A stretch of DNA of 5,619 nucleotides, taken from contig JAPLOT010000268.1 in assembly GCA_026400595.1 (NCBI GenBank), forward strand, positions 1 to 5,619. Reading direction: 5' to 3'. This document shows positions 1 to 5,619 of the stretch, piece after piece. Both the position numbers and the translations under genes were made by a program. Under the pieces are notes generated by a model. That model did not search any database. It was not told where the DNA came from and saw only the letters and a program-made list of their open reading frames with translations. Positions within the stretch are counted from its first letter, which is position 1; every line of letters starts with the position of its first letter. This DNA is from Alphaproteobacteria bacterium (GTDB lineage: Bacteria > Pseudomonadota > Alphaproteobacteria > Rhizobiales > Aestuariivirgaceae).

Positions 1-4
1 TCAT
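1..4 (-). CDS. Start of a further leftward gene, cut off by the window edge
   Basis: An ATG reads on the minus strand from position 4 to 2, preceded six bases upstream by GGAGAG (positions 16-11), a good Shine-Dalgarno sequence at proper spacing. The start lies 37 bp after the stop codon of the DUF3604 gene on the same strand, so the two were probably co-transcribed. Only the first codon is inside the window, so no product can be named. Confidence 0.45.
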
Positions 5-41
5 GGTGATCTCTCCGTGTCGGAATTGAGCAGACTTCAGG

Positions 42-1776
42 TCAGGGCGTGTACCAGATGGGCGAGGTACAGGCGCGTTCCTGCACCGTCATCGGCACGG
101 TATCGGCCATCTTGATGCCGAAGCGCTTCTGGTCATAGGCGGTCCAGCGGGGCGTCGGGATCTCGATGACGCGGGCGTAGTAGACAGCGCGCAGCTTGGG
201 ATCGAAGTCGGGGTCCTTCCACACCGTGATCATCTCCGGCGTGCCGATGGTGTTGGTCCATGTGGCATTGGCCACGTCGACGGTATTGCCGACGGGCGGC
301 AGCTTGCCGTCAGCCCCTGTCTTGCGGCCGTCGGACCACGCGACATCGTAGACCTTTTCCTGCAGCTTGCCGGACGGATCCACCCAGGCCTTGATGATCT
401 GGATGCGGTCGAGGTTGCCGCTCAGCGGGTCCTTCATCGCGGCCACGAGGAAGCTCGGCGACGTACCCGCAGGCGCCGTCCTGAGGTCGCCGCCCATCGG
501 CACGCCCTTGGCGTAGCCGGCATCGGCGGGCATGCGCGTCTGGGCATCGGCAGGGGCGAAGTCCCAGCCGCCGAAGAAGCGCACGATCATGCGCGGGCCT
601 GTCGTCGAATAGGCTTCCTTGCGCTTCAGCGCATCCCAGATCGCCTCGCGGGTGTTCTCGGTGGCCCACACGCCAGTGTAGCCGGAGGCCGCCATCTGCC
701 AGCCCTTGATGTTCACCTGCGGTGTCTTGATGACGTCATGCTCCCAGCGGTGGGGCGAGGGCTCGACGCCCGTGTGTTTGCCGAAGAAATTGTCCTCTTC
801 CGCCGTGGCAAGCCCGGTGTGCGCGTCGGTGCCGCTCACGAAGCCGAACTTGAAGGGATTGACGCCGAGTTCCGCCTCCAGCTTCAGGCCCTGCGCCAGG
901 GCCTGCCGGGCATATTCATGTTCCAGCATGCCGGGCTGCTTCGGAACCCCGGCGAGATTGGCCTCGTCCCACTTCTCGAAATTCGCGAACTCGTCGCTGG
1001 GCGAGAGCGAAGGGTGGGTTTCGCCATCGCCCTTGATCTGGGTGATCTCATACATCGGCTCCCAGCGCGCGCGGGTTTCCGCCCATTCGCGGGTGAGCGG
1101 ATTGCCCTCGAAGGTCGAGAGCGCGAACATCTTGCCGTTGGAGAGATTGCCGTTGTGCGGGATGGCAAGGAGTGAGCCGCCGGTCTTCTCCTCCCAGGCG
1201 GTCATCCACTTCCACAGGTCTTCAGGGTTCTCGCTCTGGAAGGTGGTCATCGGCAGAACCTCGTCCGCCTTGCCCTTGCCGTCCCGGTAGATGACGTTGC
1301 GGTGCAGATTGTCGCCGCGCCATGAGGTCATGCCAGGACCGCAGCACCGGATCGGTCATCAGGTTGGGATTGCCGTCGCGGATCTCGAAGATGATGCCGG
1401 CACCGTCCGAGTGATCAGTGATCGCCACCCAGTCGAGCGGGCGGCTGAGCTTGGCAGGTTCGCCCAGCGAAGACGTGACCTGTTCGCCCCGGGTAAAGCG
1501 CAGCGCCTCCTCCGGACCCAAAGTGGCGCCAAACGCACCCGCGTCGGCGGACCAGCCGGTGTGGACATGCTGGTCACCCCAGAACACGCGCGTCGGATAG
1601 TTGCGGTTGGCGTAGGGCGAGAAGCCCCGCTTGGGGAAGGCGTGTTCCGCCGCGTCCGGATTGAAGAGGCCGATATCGTCCGAGGCCACGGGGTCCTGGG
1701 CCCCCGCAGCCGTGCTCAACGCAACACCCAGCAGACAAGCCCCGAGCCACGACAGGCTGTTGTCAAACCGCCTCAT
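42..1776 (-). pseudogene. DUF3604 (PHP-like metallohydrolase) gene, broken by an out-of-frame internal deletion
   Basis: DUF3604 proteins resemble PHP-domain metal-dependent hydrolases; their substrate is not established. The chosen start (ATG at 1776) has GGGAGGGAA six bases upstream. Residues 1-26 form a signal peptide with cleavage likely after AGA, so the product would be exported. The N-terminal frame (to about residue 152, position 1321) carries PHP motif I, GDQHVHT (H70, H72), and motif II, TDHSD (D121, H122). The C-terminal part continues in another frame from about 1331 to a TGA at 42-44. It carries NLHRN, an IPHNGN motif near 1157 and a GTDAHT motif near 827. As recalled from the family, roughly 50-60 residues ending in a conserved YEWTS-like motif should sit between the halves; they are absent. 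Intact relatives are about 620-690 residues and the two halves sum to about 580. Translation from 1776 runs out of frame and stops at 1222-1224, giving a 184-residue truncated product. Both halves otherwise look well conserved, so the lesion is recent or an assembly error. Confidence 0.85.
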
Positions 1777-1897
1777 GACCGTTCCCTCCCAGTTCTGGTT
1801 AGCAAGCACTAGAGTATAACCGGTCCCACGCATCAATTGTGCAGAATTAGACGGTCGAGGCATATTCATAAGCTCACCTGCAACCGGGAGATCCGGC
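1777..1897. promoter_or_regulatory. Divergent promoter region between the DUF3604 gene and the Crp/Fnr gene
   Basis: This 121-bp gap separates two outward-facing starts, so it must hold both promoters. For the leftward gene there is a strong -10 candidate, TATACT (minus strand, 1818-1813), which would give a leader of about 30 nt. No good -35 hexamer lies 16-18 bp upstream (CACAAT at 17 bp is the best), which would fit activator dependence. For the rightward gene a weak pair is TTGTGC (1837-1842) and CATATT (1861-1866), 18 bp apart. I see no clean Crp/Fnr-type dyad. These assignments are by eye. Confidence 0.5.
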
Positions 1898-2599
1898 ATG
1901 AAACCGACCAGAAGCGAAATCGAGAGCGGCCAGCGCGTGCTTCGCAGTACGGGCTGGCTCAGCCAATGCGAGGAACCCTTCCGCAAGACGCTGCTGGCGG
2001 AGAGCCAGTGGTTTCGCGTCGAACAGGGCTATCCCATTGCGAGGGGCGGGGATGTGATCGGCGGCATGCACGGCGTGGCTGACGGTTACGTCGGTCTCGT
2101 ACCCGAAATTGCCACACCGGATGCCGGGCTGATCCATGTCGATCGCGCCCCGTTCTGGTTCGGTCTGCAGCCATTCGTGCTTGGCAGCGGCCGTCAAGTT
2201 ACAGTCACGGCGCGCACACCCTGCATCGTCGCTCACGTGAGCCAGCAAGCGCTGACCGGCATTCTGAAGAGGCACCCGGAGGGCTGGCGCATGCTTCTGA
2301 TGCAATCCGTTACCCAGACATACATCGCCATTCAGGCCGTGGCAGACCTCCTGCTGGCAGACCGCCACCGCCGCTTGGGCGCTGTGCTGCTGCGGCTGGC
2401 GGGCGCGCGAAATCCCGGTTCCGCCGCGCACCCGGTGCAGTGCTCCCACGAAGAACTTGCTGCGATGTGCAATCTCTCGCGCTCCTCCGTCGCCAGCGTG
2501 CTGAGACTGTTCGATAGGGATGGACTGGTTGAGGTCGCCTACCGGTCAATCAAGATTCGTGACACCGATCGACTGAGGTTGATGGTCGATGCCTGCTGA
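1898..2599 (+). CDS. Crp/Fnr-family transcriptional regulator
   Basis: A 233-residue cytoplasmic DNA-binding protein with the Crp/Fnr layout. An N-terminal cyclic-nucleotide-binding-like beta-roll covers about residues 25-125, a dimerisation helix follows (QTYIAIQAVADLL and onward), and a C-terminal winged helix-turn-helix lies at about 182-225. The HTH reads SHEELAAMCNLSRSSVASVL, then a wing containing DGLVEV and KIRD, typical of the HTH_Crp class. The start at 1898 is set by GGGAG at 1886-1890, seven bases upstream. The Fnr-type N-terminal cysteine cluster for an iron-sulfur centre is absent. In the phosphate-binding cassette the usual GE..L...RSA pattern is altered: the sequence reads FGLQPF with GRQVTV, lacking the key glutamate, so canonical cAMP binding is doubtful. 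It is divergent from the DUF3604 gene and could control it, though this is inference. Length and domain order are normal for the family. The family call is secure; ligand and targets are unknown. Confidence 0.9.
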   Translation: MKPTRSEIESGQRVLRSTGWLSQCEEPFRKTLLAESQWFRVEQGYPIARGGDVIGGMHGVADGYVGLVPEIATPDAGLIHVDRAPFWFGLQPFVLGSGRQVTVTARTPCIVAHVSQQALTGILKRHPEGWRMLLMQSVTQTYIAIQAVADLLLADRHRRLGAVLLRLAGARNPGSAAHPVQCSHEELAAMCNLSRSSVASVLRLFDRDGLVEVAYRSIKIRDTDRLRLMVDAC

Positions 2600-2714
2600 C
2601 GTCATTTCCAAGAGGCCCTTCGCAGTCATGCGTGAATGCCTGGTGAACGGAGAAAGCTTGTCCGCCTGTAGTTGATCAGGCTTTGTCGGCCTCTGCGGGC
2701 AGATCGGGTTTCAG

Positions 2715-2736
2715 CGCAGTTGTTCGCAATTCTGCG
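2715..2736. other. Bulged hairpin with TTCG loop
   Basis: CGCAG (2715-2719) pairs with CTGCG (2732-2736) and TTG (2720-2722) pairs with CAA (2727-2729) around a TTCG loop. A two-base TT bulge lies on the 3' side. This gives eight base pairs in all. No T-run follows, so it is not an ordinary terminator. It could be a processing or stability element in the regulator mRNA, or chance. Confidence 0.25.
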
Positions 2737-2877
2737 TATTGGCGGAGCGAGTGAGATTCGAATTGTGAGCGCGTCATTTTTCCACCTCGCCTCACATTGA
2801 ACGACTGGATTTCGACCCCAAAGGAAGCATTGCTGGCTACATGGCGGGTGGTTGAACTCCCATGCCCGTCCGACCAA

Positions 2878-2899
2878 CCCCGCTCAGATGCGGGGCTTT
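2878..2899 (+). terminator. Terminator-like GC hairpin
   Basis: A perfect six-bp stem CCCCGC/GCGGGG (2878-2883 and 2890-2895) encloses the loop TCAGAT and is followed by CTTTG. The stem is very stable but the T-tract is only three bases, so termination would be weak. It lies about 280 bp after the regulator stop codon. On the opposite strand the same stem is followed by TTGG, also poor. A chance or non-terminator role remains possible. Confidence 0.35.
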
Positions 2900-3167
2900 G
2901 AGTGGTTCAAGAGCCAGATGAACTGGTTCTCCACAGGAGCACCCCATGTCAAAGATACCACCCAGAAAGGCCACGTCGAAGCCTCTCCGCCAATCGCGGT
3001 TGGGTCTTCAAAGCAGACGCCGGCGGCTGACACCAGCATTCCCCGAAATCAGCGCCCCCGAACCGATTGTCGGAAGTGCACGGTGTGGACCCGGAAGTCG
3101 CGAACAGAGACAAGGGACGAAAAATGCCCCTGATGGCTCCCTGGGGGAGTCTCAGTGCCAAAGCAGG

Positions 3168-3182
3168 CGCGCAAGTTGCGCG
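3168..3182. repeat. Perfect 15-base palindrome between the tRNA and the gene-poor stretch
   Basis: CGCGCAA and TTGCGCG are exact inverted repeats around a single central G. As RNA it would fold as a five-bp CGCGC/GCGCG stem with a five-base loop. It lies about 65 bp downstream of the tRNA 3' end on the tRNA strand. It could help terminate or process the tRNA transcript, though no U-tract follows directly, or it could be a protein-binding dyad. No function can be assigned. Confidence 0.3.
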
Positions 3183-3247
3183 AAAACGCCCACAATCAGG
3201 CCGCTTTCCGCGCCGCTCGGCAAGGACCTGACTTGCAGTAGACTGGG

Positions 3248-3323
3248 TGGTGGGCCCGCCAGGACTCGAACCTGGAACCAGACGGTTATGAGCCGTCAGC
3301 TCTAACCATTGAGCTACGGGCCC
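3248..3323 (-). tRNA. tRNA with CAU anticodon, probably tRNA-Ile2 (lysidine type), alternatively elongator tRNA-Met
   Basis: A complete 76-nt cloverleaf reads on the minus strand. It has acceptor GGGCCCG/CGGGCCC, D stem GCTC/GAGC with G18G19, anticodon stem GACGG/CCGTC with loop CTCATAA, T stem CCAGG/CCTGG with TTCGAGT, discriminator A, and an encoded CCA (3250-3248). The anticodon CAT lies at 3290-3288. The CAU anticodon serves initiator Met, elongator Met and, after TilS converts C34 to lysidine, tRNA-Ile for AUA codons. The acceptor has a normal first pair (G1-C72) and no three-G-C run in the anticodon stem, so it is not initiator. The eight-nt D loop without an extra base, the CTCATAA loop and the TGGTT variable loop resemble E. 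coli ileX as I recall it, favouring Ile2. Position 26 is U where a purine is usual. The gene is divergent from amn, 49 bp away. Confidence 0.93.
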
Positions 3324-3372
3324 GCCGGCGGGATGGCTACATCAATTCGGCAAGCCATGCTATAGGCTCGCC
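3324..3372. promoter_or_regulatory. Compact divergent promoter gap between the CAU tRNA and amn
   Basis: Only 49 bp separate the tRNA 5' end from the amn start codon. The palindrome CTATAG (3360-3365) supplies a -10-like box on both strands: TATAGG rightward (3361-3366) and TATAGC leftward (3364-3359). The rightward box ends six bases before the amn ATG, which would put the transcription start at or next to the ATG. No Shine-Dalgarno sequence precedes amn. The leftward box would give the tRNA a leader of about 29 nt, with its -35 inside the first amn codons (only TTTGAT/TTGATC at short spacing is visible). The -35 for amn at 17 bp (TACATC) is weak. A second perfect palindrome, CCCGCCGGCGGG (3321-3332), straddles the mature tRNA 5' end. 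Confidence 0.4.
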
Positions 3373-4830
3373 ATGTTGATCAAAGCCCATACGCCAGAAA
3401 CCGCCGTGGACGCCCTGATCGCCCTCCACCAGGAGTCGACCAAGGCGCTGAAGACCTGCCTCGACCGCTACTTCGCCACCCAGGAACCACCGACGCCCAG
3501 CGAACGCCGGCTGTTCTGCTACCCCGAGCTCATCGTTCATTATGAAGCCCAGGGGGTACAGCCCTCCATTCCCAGGGCCTATGCCAAGTTCCAGGGCCCG
3601 GGAACCTACATCACCACCGTCACGCAGCCCGCCCATTTCCGAAGGTATCTGGAAGAGCAGCTGCGCTTTCTGGTCCGCGACTATGGCGCCAGCATCGAGG
3701 TTGCGCGGTCCGAACAGGAGATCCCCTACCCTTACGTGCTCGACAAGGGCGACGACCTCGGGCGCGACGGCATCACCGCCGCCGAACTGGCTGTTCACTT
3801 CCCGGTGCCGCGCCTTGCGCAGGTGGGCGACGAGATTGCCGACGGCGAGTGGGACCATCGGCCGGGCCAGGCCTTTCCCCTGTCCCTCTTCGATGCCGTC
3901 CGCGTCGATTACTCGCTGAAGCGGCTCCAGCATTACACGGGCACCCACTGGAACCAGGTGCAGCCCTGGATCCTGCTGACCAACTATCATCGCTACGTCG
4001 ACCAGTTCGTGCGCTGGGGACGCCAGCAACTGGCGGAGACGAGCCCCTATCACAGCCTGCACCTCCCAGGCGGCACGACCATCACCCGCGGCATGAGCCA
4101 GGCGGAAGCGGACGCCGCCGTCGAGAACGCGCCCTGGCACCGCTTCCAGATGCCGGGATATCACCTGACCCGCGCCGACGGTCAGGGCGGCGTGTCGCTG
4201 ATCAACATCGGCGTCGGCCCGTCCAATGCCAAGAACATCACCGACCACCTTGCTGTGCTGAGGCCGCATTGCTGGCTGATGATCGGGCATTGCGGTGGCC
4301 TGCGCCAGTCGCAGCGCATCGGCGACTATGTGCTGGCGCATGCCTATCTGCGCCAGGACCGCATTCTCGACAGCCTGGTTCCGCCGGAGATTCCGATCCC
4401 CGCGCTCGCCGAGGTTCAGGTCGCCCTGCAGGGGGCCGCGGCGAAGATCACAGGCGAGTCGGGCGAAAGCCTCAAGCAGCGGCTGCGCACCGGCACGGTG
4501 GTGACCAATGACGACCGGAACTGGGAGCTGCGCTGGACCCAGGAGCGCAAGCGGATCAACCTCTCAAGGGCCATCGCGGTGGACATGGAATCCGGCACGG
4601 TCGCCGCCCAAGGTTACCGCCTTCGCGTACCCTATGGAACGCTGCTCTGCGTATCCGACAAGCCGCTTCACGGCGAGATCAAGCTGCCCGGATCCGCCAA
4701 TGTCTTCTACGACCGGGCCGTGGGCGAGCACCTGCTGATCGGGCTTGCCGCCATTGACGGCCTGCGCAACCAGCTTTCGCAACTCCATTCCCGCAAGCTC
4801 AGGAGCTTCGACGAACCGCCATTCCGCTGA
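3373..4830 (+). CDS. amn: AMP nucleosidase
   Basis: The enzyme hydrolyses AMP to adenine and ribose 5-phosphate in the cytoplasm and so helps set adenylate pools. In studied homologues it is activated by ATP and inhibited by phosphate. At 485 residues it matches the 484 of E. coli Amn. The N-terminal regulatory domain spans about residues 10-180 and includes EIPYPYVLDKG; a conserved HYTGTHW block begins at 187. The C-terminal nucleoside-phosphorylase-like catalytic domain carries NIGVGPSNAKN (from 278), MIGHCGG (303-309), DMES (404-407, with the purine/ribose-site glutamate at 406) and SDKPLHGE (from 428). Asp429 in that last motif matches the catalytic Asp428 of the E. coli enzyme. The C-terminus, LHSRKLRSFDEPPFR, is nearly the E. 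coli ending. No key residue is missing. The ATG at 3373 is the only reasonable start, since no in-frame ATG lies just upstream and alignment with E. coli begins here. There is no Shine-Dalgarno sequence, so it may be leaderless. The SIMPL gene follows after 67 bp. Confidence 0.97.
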   Translation: MLIKAHTPETAVDALIALHQESTKALKTCLDRYFATQEPPTPSERRLFCYPELIVHYEAQGVQPSIPRAYAKFQGPGTYITTVTQPAHFRRYLEEQLRFLVRDYGASIEVARSEQEIPYPYVLDKGDDLGRDGITAAELAVHFPVPRLAQVGDEIADGEWDHRPGQAFPLSLFDAVRVDYSLKRLQHYTGTHWNQVQPWILLTNYHRYVDQFVRWGRQQLAETSPYHSLHLPGGTTITRGMSQAEADAAVENAPWHRFQMPGYHLTRADGQGGVSLINIGVGPSNAKNITDHLAVLRPHCWLMIGHCGGLRQSQRIGDYVLAHAYLRQDRILDSLVPPEIPIPALAEVQVALQGAAAKITGESGESLKQRLRTGTVVTNDDRNWELRWTQERKRINLSRAIAVDMESGTVAAQGYRLRVPYGTLLCVSDKPLHGEIKLPGSANVFYDRAVGEHLLIGLAAIDGLRNQLSQLHSRKLRSFDEPPFR

Positions 4831-4897
4831 CGCGCGGACGACATTGCCGCGCCGCAATTTCCCGGCACCAAGCGTGCAACCCAAATGGAGACCGCCG

Positions 4898-5605
4898 ATG
4901 TTTCGTTCGCTTCTCGCCGCCAGTGCCATGACCGCCGCCGTTGCGCTGACCAGTCCCGTCCTTGCCGGAGAACACGCCATGCCCCGCACCATCTCGCTTT
5001 CCGGCCATGGCGAAGTACGTCTTGCGCCGGACACCGCCATCGTCAATCTCGGCGTCGCGAGCCAGGCGCCTGCTGCCAAGGATGCGCTGGCAGCCAACAC
5101 CGCGGCCATGCAGGCTGTCTTCGCCGCCCTGAAGGCGGCGGGAATCGAGGACAAGGATGTCCAGACCTCGAACTTCATGGTGCAGCCGCGCTACAACTTC
5201 AACAACGAAGGCAAGGCGCCGACACTGATCGGTTACGAGGTGTCCAACAGCGTGACGGTGGCGGTCCGCAAGCTCGATACGCTGGGCGGCGTTCTCGACG
5301 CCGTGGTGCAGTCGGGATCGAATCAGATCAACGGCATCCAGTTCGACGTGTCGACGCCCGATGCGGCGCTCGACGAGGCCCGCAAGCTGGCGGTGGCCGA
5401 TGCAAGACGGAAGGCGGAAATCTACGCCGCTGCCGCGAGCGTGAACCTGGGCAGTATCCTTTCGATCTCGGAAGGGTCCTTCGCAGCCCCGCCGCAGCCG
5501 ATGATGCGAACCACGATGAAGATGGATGCCGCAGCACCTGTCCCGATCGCCCAGGGGGAACAGACGCTTGCGGTTGACGTCAACATCGTCTGGGAGATCA
5601 AGTAG
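4898..5605 (+). CDS. Periplasmic SIMPL-domain (DUF541) protein, YggE/BP26-like
   Basis: A 235-residue envelope protein. Residues 1-23 form a signal peptide (basic MFR, hydrophobic LLAASAMTAAVAL, likely cleavage after VLA). The rest is one SIMPL domain. It opens with the typical ISLSGHGEVRLAPDTAIVNL strand and has the conserved helix around LAVADARRKAEIYAAAA, followed by LGSILSISEG. It ends in the usual strand, TLAVDVNIVWEIK. The family includes E. coli YggE, linked to reduced oxidative stress, and Brucella BP26/Omp28, which assembles into large channel-like oligomers; the precise biochemical role is unknown. The start at 4898 is chosen because GGAG (4887-4890) lies seven bases upstream and the signal peptide begins there; the same frame is open further upstream but overlaps amn. 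The 67-bp gap after amn contains no obvious terminator. A short inverted repeat ATTGC/GCAAT (4843-4858) lies in it. Co-transcription with amn is therefore possible. Nothing seems missing. Confidence 0.93.
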   Translation: MFRSLLAASAMTAAVALTSPVLAGEHAMPRTISLSGHGEVRLAPDTAIVNLGVASQAPAAKDALAANTAAMQAVFAALKAAGIEDKDVQTSNFMVQPRYNFNNEGKAPTLIGYEVSNSVTVAVRKLDTLGGVLDAVVQSGSNQINGIQFDVSTPDAALDEARKLAVADARRKAEIYAAAASVNLGSILSISEGSFAAPPQPMMRTTMKMDAAAPVPIAQGEQTLAVDVNIVWEIK

Positions 5606-5619
5606 GACGGCTGCTGCCA

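Larger units (their letters stand above)
2600..3247. other. Gene-poor stretch with hairpins and possible gene debris
   Basis: About 650 bp with no gene I can recognise. The base composition looks less GC-rich than the flanking genes, especially over 2600-2850. Open frames exist (a TTG-started one at 2852-3133 and an ATG-started one at 2946-3305 with AGGAG seven bases upstream). They match no known family, however, and the second runs antisense through the tRNA. Short hairpins occur at 2664-2681, 2715-2736, 2878-2895 and 3137-3149, and a 15-base palindrome at 3168-3182. The contents may be the 3' untranslated region of the regulator gene, the tRNA trailer and eroded sequence. No repeat of the tRNA 3' end was seen that would mark an integrated element. 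Confidence 0.55.

Noticed and set aside
1222..1345. Programmed ribosomal frameshift joining the two DUF3604 frames
   Set aside because: No slippery heptamer is visible, and a frameshift would not restore the ~50-60 missing family residues. A deletion explains both facts.
1734..1746. Lipoprotein signal (LGAC) in the DUF3604 N-terminus
   Set aside because: The cysteine at residue 14 lies inside the hydrophobic core, followed by more hydrophobic residues and a good AGA cleavage site, so ordinary signal peptidase I cleavage fits better.
1777..1986. Longer N-terminus for the DUF3604 gene from an upstream in-frame start at 1986
   Set aside because: It would overlap the regulator gene, and the extra residues would bury the clear signal peptide. 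The ATG at 1776 has a strong Shine-Dalgarno sequence.
2830..2876. Partial tRNA-like 3' end (GGTTGAACTCCC ... GACCA) as an attachment-site remnant
   Set aside because: No proper five-bp T stem forms and there is no match to the tRNA at 3248-3323 or a paired acceptor strand nearby.
2946..3305. 119-codon rightward frame with AGGAG upstream
   Set aside because: It runs antisense through most of the tRNA, ends in a typical tRNA-antisense peptide (ARTRTWNQTVMS), has no family resemblance and is very arginine-rich from GC content.
3357..3365. Two-codon upstream frame (ATG CTA TAG) before amn
   Set aside because: It has no ribosome binding site, and if the -10 box at 3361-3366 is used it is not transcribed. 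Likely chance.
3337..4341. 334-codon leftward frame opposite amn
   Set aside because: It is a shadow of the conserved, full-length amn frame in GC-rich DNA.

Overview
The window is GC-rich, densely coding bacterial DNA, most likely from an alphaproteobacterium. That assignment is an inference from the BP26-like SIMPL protein, the style of the Crp/Fnr regulator, the GC-rich codon use and the form of the CAU tRNA. No single marker proves it.

Left part (1-1776, minus strand): a secreted DUF3604 protein of the PHP metallohydrolase type, read leftward. It is broken. The N-terminal 152 codons and the C-terminal ~427 codons lie in different frames, and the family segment that normally joins them is absent. 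The 11-base string at the join fits the expected protein in both frames, so a deletion between two short direct repeats is the simplest explanation. Another leftward gene appears to start at the very edge of the window (ATG at 4-2, good Shine-Dalgarno), so this was probably an operon.

Middle (1777-3247): a 121-bp divergent control region, then a rightward Crp/Fnr-type regulator (1898-2599). About 650 bp without a recognisable gene follow. This stretch holds several short hairpins, one terminator-like, and a few protein-like scraps that could be debris. The regulator faces the broken DUF3604 gene and is its natural candidate controller.

Right part (3248-5619): a CAU-anticodon tRNA on the minus strand (probably tRNA-Ile2, otherwise elongator Met) sits only 49 bp from the divergent, intact AMP nucleosidase gene amn. 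A 67-bp gap follows, then a periplasmic SIMPL (DUF541) protein gene. amn handles intracellular AMP and the SIMPL protein is an envelope protein. They may share a transcript, but no functional link is visible.

I found no CRISPR array, intact mobile element or evidence of an undescribed multi-gene system. The points most worth a second look are the repeat-mediated deletion in the DUF3604 gene, the compact tRNA/amn divergent promoter with a possible leaderless amn start, and the gene-poor stretch beside the tRNA.
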